Assembly (NCBI GenBank): GCA_963655255.1
Contig: CAVKEB010000005.1
Span: 62,001 to 126,000 of the forward strand
Direction: 5' to 3'
Source of the DNA: CAG-791 sp963655255
Lineage (GTDB): Bacteria; Bacillota; Clostridia; Lachnospirales; Lachnospiraceae
Length of the DNA stretch: 64,000 bases
Shown here: positions 44,774 through 54,041 of the stretch, piece after piece
Position numbering within the stretch: the stretch's first letter is position 1
Layout of the letters: each line of letters opens with the position of its first letter
The notes under the pieces: model-generated
The model's database searches: none
What the model was told of the DNA's origin: nothing
What the model saw: the letters and a program-made list of their open reading frames with translations, nothing else
Translations under genes and position numbers: made by a program

Positions 44774-46429
44774 ATGCTCCAGACAATCCGTTCCAAAACT
44801 AAGGCCAGTTTCTCCCGGTTCTCCGTTTCCGAGTTCTGCTACTACATGTTTTTCCTCCTGATGCTCGGTGCCAAAGGACTCGGACTGGCGGAAGAATCCC
44901 TTCCTTACATGCTCCTTCTTGCAGTCGGAATGCTTTTCTGGCTGGGCAAACTGATTCTCACAGAATATACACTTGCAGAAAAAATCTGGGTCACCTTATT
45001 GCTCCTCCTCACAGCCATCGTGTACCTGCGAACCGGTGAACGCGGCATCGTATTCTGCGTTGCAATGCTCATCGGCATGAAGGGCATTTCCCTTCGCCGG
45101 ATTTTTCACATCAGCTCACGTTTTCTGATGATCTGCTTCCTGCTGAAAATGTTCCTGACTCAGACAGGACTTCTCCCGGATCTCTATTATGTACACGCCA
45201 AGGGATCCCTTGGCTATGTCGTGCGCTGGTCATTCGGGTATTCGCATCCCAATGTTCTGCATATTACATATCTGGTCCTGGCCGCGCTGTGGATGTATGA
45301 TCTGTCTGATAACCGCCGGAAGCTTCCGTTGGCTTCGATTCTCTTCATGCTGGGAAATCTGTACGTTCTTTTCTTCTCTTTGAGCTATACCGGTTTTCTT
45401 GTCGTAACCTTCCACCTGGCATGCAGCTGTTATCTGTCACTCCGTCCGTCGGTGCCTCTGCGTCACCCGCTTCTGCGGAAATGCATCAATTTCTGTGCGG
45501 AGCTGATCTTTCCCGTATGCGTTCTGTTCTCCGTCGCCGGTCCTGTTCTGCTGAAGGGAAAAGCCTATGAACTCGCCGATAAACTCGTACATCACCGTTT
45601 TGTTTTATCCAACTATTTCCTGACAACGGAGCCAGTCCGCCTGCTGGGTCATCGCCTGCTGACGACTCCGGATCTGAACAATTCCATGGACTGCTCCTAT
45701 GTCTATCTCTTTGTTCACCTCGGAGTTCTGTTCTTTGTTTTGTTCTGCATTTTCTATTTTGCAGCAATTCATTCCGCTCTTCGGAACAACCACGGCGCGG
45801 AGGCCGCAATTCTGATCAGTTTTGCCATTGCCGGCGTAACCGAACCTTTTATGTTTAATACTTCTTTCAAGAATATCACCTGCCTGATCCTCGGCAGTTT
45901 CTTATTCCGGTTAAAAATGCCGTCATGTCTTCCCTCCGCTTTCCGCAAACACACTCATGTGAACCGTCTTGCGGCATTTGGGCAGAGGAATCTTTCGTTC
46001 CCCCGTCCCGCCATGAAGTCATTTGACCTGCATGACGTTCCGGCACAGGTGCTTCGCCGGATATGCCTGGGGTCCTGTATTCCTGCATTTCTTCTGACAA
46101 TGCTCTTTGTCATCCGGACAGCATCCTTTTCCGCCGTACTGATTCCGGCCCGTTTTTGTCCGGACGGATCCGAACAGCCGCCGGTGGTATATACCGAACA
46201 AATGATCTCCGATCTTTCTTCGGATACGCTGGTTCTCTCCTGGTCAGCGCCGGAGGAAATGTGCGTGTATACAGGAATTACTCCTCATCTGGAATACATC
46301 CGCCGGGCAGTCTGCGCTTTTACATGGGGATGGATTGTTTCCTGTCTCCTGCTGCTTTTATTCACACAAACGCGATCACGGTTCATGAAACCGGAAGATC
46401 CGTCACCTCACAGGGATAAACTTCGATAG
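44774..46429 (+). CDS. O-antigen-polymerase (Wzy)-like membrane protein
   Basis: A 551-residue polytopic protein with about ten helices in the first 390 residues. The outer segment RWSFGYSHPNVLHITYL resembles the conserved Arg/His-containing loop of surface-polysaccharide polymerases, and TEPVRLLGHRLL lies in a second large loop. A C-terminal part of about 130 residues with two more helices is an addition to the usual 400-residue Wzy size. No good ribosome binding site is visible beyond a weak GAGG. It heads the plus-strand pair with the GT11 gene. Confidence 0.75.
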   Translation: MLQTIRSKTKASFSRFSVSEFCYYMFFLLMLGAKGLGLAEESLPYMLLLAVGMLFWLGKLILTEYTLAEKIWVTLLLLLTAIVYLRTGERGIVFCVAMLIGMKGISLRRIFHISSRFLMICFLLKMFLTQTGLLPDLYYVHAKGSLGYVVRWSFGYSHPNVLHITYLVLAALWMYDLSDNRRKLPLASILFMLGNLYVLFFSLSYTGFLVVTFHLACSCYLSLRPSVPLRHPLLRKCINFCAELIFPVCVLFSVAGPVLLKGKAYELADKLVHHRFVLSNYFLTTEPVRLLGHRLLTTPDLNNSMDCSYVYLFVHLGVLFFVLFCIFYFAAIHSALRNNHGAEAAILISFAIAGVTEPFMFNTSFKNITCLILGSFLFRLKMPSCLPSAFRKHTHVNRLAAFGQRNLSFPRPAMKSFDLHDVPAQVLRRICLGSCIPAFLLTMLFVIRTASFSAVLIPARFCPDGSEQPPVVYTEQMISDLSSDTLVLSWSAPEEMCVYTGITPHLEYIRRAVCAFTWGWIVSCLLLLLFTQTRSRFMKPEDPSPHRDKLR

Positions 46430-46451
46430 ATTTTAAGAAAGGAAAATTTCT

Positions 46452-47513
46452 ATGCGCCTTGCACACATTGATTCCGGACTCGGCAATCAAATGCTCGACT
46501 ATGCGGAGTATCTTGCCATTCGCCGCAATAATCACGACACACCGCTGTATCTGGAGGATTTTCTCTATGATCTCCCGGATGATCGCCCCGGCATGTTCTC
46601 GAAATGGAACGGATACGAGTTGGATAAGGTATTCGGCATTCAGGCCCCCAGAATGAGCCAGCTGCTTTCCCCTTCTGAAAAAAAAGAAGTCCTTTCGCAT
46701 ATTGAAAAGAGCAGCTTCTGGACAAGCGGCTGGAATTATGCCGATCCCACCTGTGAAGGCCTTCGCGCCGCCGGATATCCGATTCATAACTTCAACGAAG
46801 GACATGCTGCGACAGATTCCATCGGCGTCAACTCCAACGGTTCCATCCCTCGGCGCATGCTGACCGATTTCTTCCGCACCTGTCCCGGCTATCATCTCAA
46901 ACGGATTACGCGGCATGCACTCTCCGACCGTCTGGTCGCCCGGGAAAATGCCAAATTGGATCCCTTTCAGAAATATCCGGATCAGATTCTGACAGGGCAC
47001 TCTCTTGCTTTTTGCCGCAAAGGCTTCGGCATTGAAAAAATAGATCAGGAGCTCCGTCAGGCCTTTCAATTCACATCACCGACGGACAGTAAAAATCTTC
47101 GGATGCTGGAAGAAATTTCTTCCGTGAATGCAGTTGCCATTCATGCCAGGAGAAGTGATATGCTGTTTGTCAACGGCTATTGCTATAAATACGGCTACTT
47201 TAAAAGAGCCGTTCGCTATATTCAGGAGCGGATTGAAAATCCGGTATTCTATTTCTTTACCGACGAAAAAAGCGTCGGCTGGTGTCAGGAGAATGAACGG
47301 ATTTTCGGTCTGGATTTCAATAGGGACGCGGTTCATTTCGTCGACTGGAACAAAGGAGCGGACAGTTATCGTGACATGCAGCTGATGGCTGCCTGCCACC
47401 ATAACATTTTCACAGAGAGCTCCTTTGGATTCTGGGGAGCCTATCTGAACAATCATCCCGATAAAATAACCTGTTCCCCAGATCCCACCTGGATTGCGAC
47501 CAATGATTTCTAA
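46452..47513 (+). CDS. GT11-type alpha-1,2-fucosyltransferase
   Basis: A 353-residue protein. The N-terminal GLGNQMLDYAEYLA and the GDP-fucose-binding motif VAIHARRSDM (His-x-Arg-Arg-x-Asp at about residues 231-236) define the GT11 fold. FFTDEKSVGWCQEN and FTESSFGFWGAYLNN near the C-terminus are also typical. Known members add fucose alpha-1,2 to galactose. It is somewhat longer than the usual ~290 residues because of a central insertion. AAAGGA precedes the ATG. Together with the GT6 gene at 54 kb it could produce a blood-group-like terminus. Confidence 0.85.
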   Translation: MRLAHIDSGLGNQMLDYAEYLAIRRNNHDTPLYLEDFLYDLPDDRPGMFSKWNGYELDKVFGIQAPRMSQLLSPSEKKEVLSHIEKSSFWTSGWNYADPTCEGLRAAGYPIHNFNEGHAATDSIGVNSNGSIPRRMLTDFFRTCPGYHLKRITRHALSDRLVARENAKLDPFQKYPDQILTGHSLAFCRKGFGIEKIDQELRQAFQFTSPTDSKNLRMLEEISSVNAVAIHARRSDMLFVNGYCYKYGYFKRAVRYIQERIENPVFYFFTDEKSVGWCQENERIFGLDFNRDAVHFVDWNKGADSYRDMQLMAACHHNIFTESSFGFWGAYLNNHPDKITCSPDPTWIATNDF

Positions 47514-47528
47514 ACTCAGGAATTCCAG

Positions 47529-48638
47529 TCAGTGAAGGGCTGTTTGATACAGTTCCAGATGTTTCTCTACAAGTGCATCCATGCTGTACTCTTTTCGAAT
47601 ATAGGATGAAATTCGTTCTCCGGAGTATCTTTCCGAATGCAGCAGGATGAAAACAAGCTGTTCGGCCATTTTTTCTGCATCTCCCGGTTCGAACATTCTC
47701 CCCAGTTCCGGATGGCCTTCCATAATCTCCCGCGGGCCATCCAGCCTGCTTGCAACACACGGGATTCCCATTGCCATCGCCTCAATCAGCGCAATTCCAA
47801 ATCCTTCATAGCGGGACGGCAGTACAAAAACATCCATGGCACTCAGAAACTCCGGCACATCATCTACATTTCCGCAAAATGTGACGGTTTCCAACAAGTG
47901 ATGCTCCGCAACATAATCCTTCTGCTCCTGCATCGCCTTCTCTTGTCCGCGATACACTGCCCCCGCCAGGTATAAATGAAGCTTCAGCTCCGGATGCGTT
48001 CTCCGGATGATTTCCACTGCCCGGATCAGAATATCCTGTCCCTTTTTCTCCGGGAAAAATCTTGCAACGTTTGCAATATTCCATGTGCCCTGAGCAGTAT
48101 GCCGTCTGGCAGGATATCTTTCCCGGGAGAATTTTTCGCAATTCACGGCATTATGGATCAGAGAAATCCGACTCTCCGGAATTCCCCGCTCTCCGATTTC
48201 CCGTTTTACTGTTTCCGAGATCGCAATATACCTGGTGCAGAACGAATCAGCCAGTTTCAATTGCTTCGCAGAATACTCCCGTGCCTCCCCGACGTCATGG
48301 ACAGTCTCGAAAATGCGAAGTCCCGGCATGCACAATCTGGCCAATGACGCAAATACCACACCCGTCGGTTCCTGCGCGTGAATGATCTGAATATGGTTTC
48401 TGCGCACATAGCCGCAGAACTGCTTCATATAACGAAGCTTCTCACCTTTTACCCCGCGTTCCATCCGGTAGACCGATACCGACGGATCTAACATGTCAAA
48501 CATCTGTGCATCATAAGAACGGTTGACCACGCACACATGTACCTCGTGGCCTCTGCAGACCATGGCATTTGCCATTTCCGCCATCTGCCTTTCAATTCCT
48601 CCAACATGAAAAGAGAATATCAAAAAGAGAATTCTCAT
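47529..48638 (-). CDS. Glycosyltransferase family 4
   Basis: A 369-residue GT-B enzyme. FSFHVGGIERQMAEMANAM lies at the N-terminus, and the donor-site segment YEGFGIALIEAMAMGIPCVA carries the EX7E motif. The gene converges with the GT11 gene, only 15 bases separating their stops. It is the last gene of the minus-strand polysaccharide run starting at 56.7 kb. Confidence 0.92.
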   Translation of the reverse strand: MRILFLIFSFHVGGIERQMAEMANAMVCRGHEVHVCVVNRSYDAQMFDMLDPSVSVYRMERGVKGEKLRYMKQFCGYVRRNHIQIIHAQEPTGVVFASLARLCMPGLRIFETVHDVGEAREYSAKQLKLADSFCTRYIAISETVKREIGERGIPESRISLIHNAVNCEKFSRERYPARRHTAQGTWNIANVARFFPEKKGQDILIRAVEIIRRTHPELKLHLYLAGAVYRGQEKAMQEQKDYVAEHHLLETVTFCGNVDDVPEFLSAMDVFVLPSRYEGFGIALIEAMAMGIPCVASRLDGPREIMEGHPELGRMFEPGDAEKMAEQLVFILLHSERYSGERISSYIRKEYSMDALVEKHLELYQTALH

Positions 48639-48644
48639 GTTCTG

Positions 48645-49433
48645 TCATTTTCCTCCGGTCTTCTCCAGTGCCTGACCCTTCATTTTCAAATAGAGCGATC
48701 GAAATCTCTCATAGCTTCCGTTCCGGATCATTCGGCCAATGACCCGCTGCCTGCAATGAAACAGAAAGCCTCGATCAAATCTTATGTATTGTGCGTTGTT
48801 TCCCTCCCACTGATGAAATGCAAAGGGAATCACGCCTCTGTTCTCCGGCACAATCCTCTCCTGAGAAAAATGCGCCGCGGTCTCCTTGTCCGCAAAATAA
48901 AAGCCATGCTCCTCAAGCTCAACCCGCTCTTTACAGCATAAGAAGACATCCTCATTTTCTCCCGGCTCCCAGGGAATGCTGTGAGCCGCCGGAAACTCCA
49001 TCAGCCGCCTGCTCCTGAGGGAAGACCCTCCGTTTCCAACCCGGCACAGTCTGCCCTTCGCATCACGGAAGTCAAGGTATTCCGGCCATAAAGCTCCAAT
49101 ATAGTCATACTCCAGAAAATGATCCGTCCACTGTTCCGGATTCACCACATATCCATCCCACTGGACGACCAGGACGTGGGATGTCTTGATATAACGCCAC
49201 GCCTCGTACAGCATAAAGCGGCTGTAATCGTCAATGGACCGCATGGGCGGAATCTCCACACACCGGATGCCCGGCGGCAGTTTATCCGGCTTCTGATCTG
49301 TGAACAGGATCGTCTCTGCAAAGCGAAGCCTCTTCCTGCTATGCTGCAGAGCCTTCACCGTCTCCGGTACCCGGATGGAAGCTGCCGCGATCAAAGTCAC
49401 CTGAGGAAGATTCCTGGCTTCAGGCATCTTCAT
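48645..49433 (-). CDS. DUF5672 family protein, probable glycosyltransferase
   Basis: A 262-residue protein of the DUF5672 family common in capsule clusters. VVQWDGYVVNPEQW, YDYIGALWPEY, VGNGGSSLRSRRLM and GENEDVFLC are the recognisable segments; the last two resemble GT-A acceptor and catalytic motifs. AGAGGA lies seven bases before the ATG. Function in glycan synthesis is inferred from context. Confidence 0.85.
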   Translation of the reverse strand: MKMPEARNLPQVTLIAAASIRVPETVKALQHSRKRLRFAETILFTDQKPDKLPPGIRCVEIPPMRSIDDYSRFMLYEAWRYIKTSHVLVVQWDGYVVNPEQWTDHFLEYDYIGALWPEYLDFRDAKGRLCRVGNGGSSLRSRRLMEFPAAHSIPWEPGENEDVFLCCKERVELEEHGFYFADKETAAHFSQERIVPENRGVIPFAFHQWEGNNAQYIRFDRGFLFHCRQRVIGRMIRNGSYERFRSLYLKMKGQALEKTGGK

Positions 49434-49445
49434 ACCATTGTCCTC

Positions 49446-50414
49446 TCATTCATATAATCCAAGGTCAAACAGATACACATCCTCATAGTCCTTCTCCTGC
49501 AGCAGGGCGCCATAGGTCCCGCTGACTCTTCCTGCCACCAGTCCGCTGCATTCCGCAAGGAGGCCAATCGTAACCGCATAATCAAATCCCTTTTGAAAAT
49601 GATGCCGCGCGGGCGCCCCTGACGAGTCACTCTGCAAATCGGAAAATTCATTCAGGTTCTGCTTACCGATATCTCCGTACCGCTCATTATCATTCGAACA
49701 CAGACAGGTTCCAAATGATTCCTGAAACTTACGAAAAATCTCACGGTCCTCCGTGGCGAGATAAATCCGATCGTATCCCTGCTCCTTCATCATCTCTTTT
49801 GACTTCTGAATCACAAGCTCTGCAGCAGGCTGCACCGGATGTCCCGAAGGTCTTTGCCCGATGTAATCGGTCCCACGGCACAAAACTCCCAGCACTCTAT
49901 GATTTTCAAACATTTTCTTTTGTTTCAGAATTCTTCGGCCGACCTCCGGAGAGAAATGCAGGTACTGATGTGCGAATGTTCTCCACATCTGCAATGCCTC
50001 CGGATTCTGCTCCACACCTGTCAAAGGTGCCTCCCTGGGGGCATTGATCGAACTCAGAATTACATTCCTGCTCCTTTGAATGTCATTCAGCGAATAGCCG
50101 CAGGGCTGCTCAAAATAGTATTCCCAGGCATTGACCTTTCCCACCTGCCCGTGCGTCAGATAGGTATTATAGAAACTCTGCATATCAACAACCGGAACAT
50201 ATCCCTTGTCAACGGCGTACTTCATCCAGCCGAGATTGGTCAGTACAAAGGAATAAAGACCGGCATTGGGAGCATTCCGACGGATGACAAAAAAGGTTTT
50301 GTCCGGATTTTCATTTCCGTAGGACACTCTTTTCTCCCGCTCTTTGCTGCGGATCACGATCCGATTGATCCAGCCCACCTTCTGCAAGGCCTTCTTTACT
50401 GCAGTATCTTCCAT
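49446..50414 (-). CDS. Fucosyltransferase-fold glycosyltransferase
   Basis: A 322-residue protein. The segment VLGVLCRGTDY at about residues 174-184 matches the Arg-containing GDP-sugar motif of the GT11/GT23/O-fucosyltransferase superfamily, and YLATEDREIFRKFQESFG follows as in those families. LVAGRVSGTYGALL near the end is the donor-binding Ser/Thr segment. Which sugar or linkage is made cannot be told. It lies between the DUF5672 and ABC-transporter genes. Confidence 0.72.
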   Translation of the reverse strand: MEDTAVKKALQKVGWINRIVIRSKEREKRVSYGNENPDKTFFVIRRNAPNAGLYSFVLTNLGWMKYAVDKGYVPVVDMQSFYNTYLTHGQVGKVNAWEYYFEQPCGYSLNDIQRSRNVILSSINAPREAPLTGVEQNPEALQMWRTFAHQYLHFSPEVGRRILKQKKMFENHRVLGVLCRGTDYIGQRPSGHPVQPAAELVIQKSKEMMKEQGYDRIYLATEDREIFRKFQESFGTCLCSNDNERYGDIGKQNLNEFSDLQSDSSGAPARHHFQKGFDYAVTIGLLAECSGLVAGRVSGTYGALLQEKDYEDVYLFDLGLYE

Positions 50415-50430
50415 ATCATCTCTTCTGCTG

Positions 50431-52167
50431 TCAGCGTTTATCCGTCAGACAGACCTTTCCCTCACCCACCTCATAGACATAATCACAGTTCTGAATTGTG
50501 GAAAGCCGGTGAGCGATGATCAGCAGTGTCATCTCTCCATGCAGCCGCTCAATAGCAGCCATCACCGCCGCCTCTGTTTCATTGTCGAGTGCTGCCGTGG
50601 CCTCATCCAGTACGAGAATCTCCGGTTCCCGATAAAGGGCTCTGGCAATTCCGATTCGCTGTCTCTGCCCGCCCGAAAGCCGGATTCCTCCTTCCCCGAT
50701 TTCCGTATCCAGCCCGTCTTTCAGATCATCCACCATCTCTCTTAACTGGGCGCGTTCAATGGCATAATTCATTTTCTTCGGATCAATCCGGTCATCCGGA
50801 ATGCCGAAAGCAATATTTCTCCGAATGGTATCGTCCAGAAGATAAATCGTCTGAGGAATATATCCGATTTTTTTATGCCAGCCGTTCAACCGGCTGAAAA
50901 TGCTGACGCCATCTACGGTGATATCGCCCCTGGTCGGATTCAGGACGCCCAGAATCAGATCCGCCAGCGTTGTCTTTCCGGCACCGGAATGCCCGATAAA
51001 TGCCACAGATGAATTCTTATGAATGGTGAGACTGATCTGATCCAGAACCTTCCGGTCCGTTCCCGGATAGCTGAAATCAACCTGATTCACACGGATCTCA
51101 TGATCGAAGACCATCGGCTCTTCCGTCTGTGTCTGCTTCCGCTCCTCTTTCAGCTTCTCGATTTCCTTCAGGTCCTCATAGACCGCATCCACAGATGCCT
51201 TCTGGTACATGATGGTACTCAGATAATCCGTGATCCGGTTAAAGGAAGGGAGCATACGGAAAGCGGCAACGGCAAATACCGACATCACCGGAAGGAAATA
51301 ATCCAGATCCGCTCCCAGCATAACCTTGATTCCGATCGTTCCAAGGAGGCCGCCAATGCATACGGTCTCAATCAGGGGCTTCGGGATGGACACCAGACTG
51401 TGGTAGGTGCACTCCGTATCGGCATGTCCTGCATAGGCCTTGTCAAACTGCTGACAGAAGAAATCCTCCTCATTCAGGACTTTGATTTCCTTGATTCCGC
51501 CAAACCCCTGCTGAATCCACTTGTTCACTTCCATAAAATAAAAGCGGCTCTTCTGCCCCAGCCGGAACAGTATTTTCTTATAAACCTTCATGAACAGAAC
51601 AAGAATGATCAGCATCAGGCCGAGGATTGCCAATGTGATGGACTTATCCTGAATCAGAAGGTACACGAACAGGGTCAGACAGACCATTCCCTCTGTGACG
51701 AGCTGGATTCCGGCCTGAAGAACACCGTAGAAATTGCCCGCGTCCACGTTGATATTACGCAGCAGTTCCGAGCTGCTCTTTTCTACATGAAACAGATACG
51801 GCTGATGCAGATAGCAGTCCATCATCTGATCCGAAAGGATGTGAAGATTTTTATAAACGAATTTATACTGACGATTGTACATGAAAATCAGATATGCGTT
51901 CTTCACAACATAGACCAGAATCATGAACACAATCAGCACAACCGCAAGCTGCAGCGCGCTCTGCAGATGCAATGTTCTGTAAATGAAGGAGTAATATTTC
52001 TGATGAACCAGCGCTTCCGGCTGCATAATCGCACTGATGACCGGCAGCACGGCCGTCACTCCCAGCAGCTCCAGTGCGGAACCGATCACGATCAAAACGG
52101 TAATTCCCGCCAGTTCCCGCTTCTGACGGCCGGATAAAATATAATTCAGTTTCTTGACAATTCCCAT
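50431..52167 (-). CDS. ABC transporter (PglK/MsbA-type lipid-linked glycan exporter)
   Basis: A 578-residue half-transporter: six membrane helices in the first ~310 residues, then an ATPase domain. Walker A GHSGAGKT lies near residue 392, the signature LSGGQRQR near 497, and Walker B ILVLDE near 517, followed by the H-loop AHRLST. In a polysaccharide cluster such proteins flip lipid-linked oligosaccharides, as PglK does. The ATG at 52167 has GGAG seven bases upstream. Confidence 0.92.
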   Translation of the reverse strand: MGIVKKLNYILSGRQKRELAGITVLIVIGSALELLGVTAVLPVISAIMQPEALVHQKYYSFIYRTLHLQSALQLAVVLIVFMILVYVVKNAYLIFMYNRQYKFVYKNLHILSDQMMDCYLHQPYLFHVEKSSSELLRNINVDAGNFYGVLQAGIQLVTEGMVCLTLFVYLLIQDKSITLAILGLMLIILVLFMKVYKKILFRLGQKSRFYFMEVNKWIQQGFGGIKEIKVLNEEDFFCQQFDKAYAGHADTECTYHSLVSIPKPLIETVCIGGLLGTIGIKVMLGADLDYFLPVMSVFAVAAFRMLPSFNRITDYLSTIMYQKASVDAVYEDLKEIEKLKEERKQTQTEEPMVFDHEIRVNQVDFSYPGTDRKVLDQISLTIHKNSSVAFIGHSGAGKTTLADLILGVLNPTRGDITVDGVSIFSRLNGWHKKIGYIPQTIYLLDDTIRRNIAFGIPDDRIDPKKMNYAIERAQLREMVDDLKDGLDTEIGEGGIRLSGGQRQRIGIARALYREPEILVLDEATAALDNETEAAVMAAIERLHGEMTLLIIAHRLSTIQNCDYVYEVGEGKVCLTDKR

Positions 52168-52191
52168 CTGCACACTCCATATCCATGCGAT

Positions 52192-53049
52192 TTACACGAT
52201 TTCCAGCCGGATCCCGCCGTACTCCGCCGAAAATTTGGAAAAAATGCTGGCGTACGACCCCAGGATATACTCCGTCTGTGACAAACAAAGCATATCAATC
52301 ACGGCATCTTCCATCCCCTGGCGGCTGCTCCTGGTCAAAACTTTATCCGGATTCGTGAGAATCCGTTTTCCGAACAATTCCGTCAGCCTGCGCTGTTCCT
52401 CCCAGTCATCGGTCGCTACATAGAATTTTATCTCCGGACGGTCTTCCGCAATTTGCTTCATCCTTTGAATAAAATGGTCCGTAGAGCTTCCCTCTGTCGC
52501 CGGTCGATGATCCGTGCGCCGGATGTGTATGCCCACACATTTCTGTCCCTGCAGGATCTCCGCCGCTTTCATCCGGAACCTGTTCTGGAAATGAATGCAG
52601 GACAGATCTCTCTGACCGGTAATGCAATTATACGCCTCTATGTAGCTGTTCTGTCCCCGGATCTCTTCCGGATTCAGCAGACGATTTCCGTCCTCATAGC
52701 TGTTTTTGAAGAAAGTACATCGTCTCTTCAGCGTACTCCTGGTCCACCGGTACTTCACCGCAAACGTAATCCGTACCCGGAACTCCTGAATGATTCTGGT
52801 CCAATCCTTGCCGGTATGACCGCGCATAAGATCCCGCAGTTTATACTCAAACCGGTTGCATTCGATAATCCGGTGCGGCACATCCGCAAATTGCTTTTCG
52901 TCAAAGACGTCCCGATAAAAACAGTCACAGTCCGATGTTTTCTGCCAGACAATGATCAGCTCCTGTCCCTGGTCTTTCGCAAGCTGATAGGCATCCGCCA
53001 TGACATAGATCCGGCTGGTCAGGCCGCTTGTAGGTTCACAGACAATCAT
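52192..53049 (-). CDS. GT23/O-fucosyltransferase-like glycosyltransferase
   Basis: A 285-residue protein. The N-terminus (GLTSRIYVMADAYQLAKDQGQELIIVW, split here into family-typical blocks GLTSRIYVMADAYQLAK and ELIIVW) resembles NodZ-like enzymes. The GDP-fucose motif GIHIRRTDH lies at about residues 173-181. FYVATDDWEEQRRL and LGSYASIFSKFSAEYGG are donor-site segments. Transfer of fucose is inferred from the fold. The ATG at 53049 overlaps the GT2 stop (ATGA). Confidence 0.78.
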   Translation of the reverse strand: MIVCEPTSGLTSRIYVMADAYQLAKDQGQELIIVWQKTSDCDCFYRDVFDEKQFADVPHRIIECNRFEYKLRDLMRGHTGKDWTRIIQEFRVRITFAVKYRWTRSTLKRRCTFFKNSYEDGNRLLNPEEIRGQNSYIEAYNCITGQRDLSCIHFQNRFRMKAAEILQGQKCVGIHIRRTDHRPATEGSSTDHFIQRMKQIAEDRPEIKFYVATDDWEEQRRLTELFGKRILTNPDKVLTRSSRQGMEDAVIDMLCLSQTEYILGSYASIFSKFSAEYGGIRLEIV

Positions 53050-54014
53050 GCTCTTTTCTTATTTCCCTTCTGAAGGCAGCGTTCGGCCAGCGGATCTATC
53101 CTGCGAAGCAATGCCCTTCCATAACGATATTTCCACAAACACTGCGTTTTTCTCAGATATCCGAGCAGTGCATTCTGATTCTGCGGAAAATCAATGTATT
53201 GAAAATAGCTCTCTCCATACTGCTCTATGAAATCATGAATTTCCTTCGTCCACCAGTACTCCTTTGTGTTTTCTCCCTGCTCTTCCAGATGGATTCCCGC
53301 GGAATGATATGCCTCAAACCACGATTCCGGAATCCTCTGCAGGCTCCTTCGCACATCCATGTGATGATACATCCGATAGATGGATGCCGCACTCTTCTCC
53401 GGGTGATGAATCCGCTCATAACACTGATACCACAGGTTCTTGCATTTCATTCTGTCCCAGTCTGTGTATTGGAAGTGCATCACTTCCAGCTTCTCCAGTC
53501 TCCTGGTCACCGCATGCTCACTGACCGGGACCCGGATGCTGTGCATTTCCCGCCCGTGATGCGGACATCCGTCATCCATCACCGCAAACAGATTGCTCGC
53601 TCCTTCTGTCATCCAGTAATTCTGAAAATCACTCGCGATGCAGGGCCATTTCATTTCAAAGACCGTTCCCGGCTCAGCCGTCAGCATCTCATTCCACTCC
53701 GGTTCCCCCTCAAAATTCCCTGTCAGAAATTCATCAGCATCCAACGCGACAAGGAGCTTCTTCCCGGGGATTTCACGGGCCGATCGGATCAGAAGATCCT
53801 GCCGCCCTTCTTCATTAAACTTCTCTGATGTGTTCTGAATCAGCTTCACCTTCGGAAAGGACCGGCATATCTCCGCCGTGCGGTCCGTTGATCCCTGATC
53901 GGCCACAATAATGACATCTGCCCACAGGGATGCCGCCTCCAGGAACCGCTTCATGATCCATTCTTCATTTTTCACCGGTGTCATGCACACCACCGCAGCT
54001 TTTTTCAGACTCAT
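53046..54014 (-). CDS. Glycosyltransferase family 2
   Basis: A 322-residue GT-A enzyme. CMTPVKNEEWIMKRFLEAA at the N-terminus, VADQGSTDRT, and LLVALDADEFL with the metal-binding Asp motif are clear. The C-terminal part is rich in aromatic residues and has no membrane helices. It lies between the GT6 and GT23-like genes. Confidence 0.9.
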   Translation of the reverse strand: MSLKKAAVVCMTPVKNEEWIMKRFLEAASLWADVIIVADQGSTDRTAEICRSFPKVKLIQNTSEKFNEEGRQDLLIRSAREIPGKKLLVALDADEFLTGNFEGEPEWNEMLTAEPGTVFEMKWPCIASDFQNYWMTEGASNLFAVMDDGCPHHGREMHSIRVPVSEHAVTRRLEKLEVMHFQYTDWDRMKCKNLWYQCYERIHHPEKSAASIYRMYHHMDVRRSLQRIPESWFEAYHSAGIHLEEQGENTKEYWWTKEIHDFIEQYGESYFQYIDFPQNQNALLGYLRKTQCLWKYRYGRALLRRIDPLAERCLQKGNKKRA

Positions 54015-54041
54015 TTCACCGCTCCTGTCTGCCGGAACACT

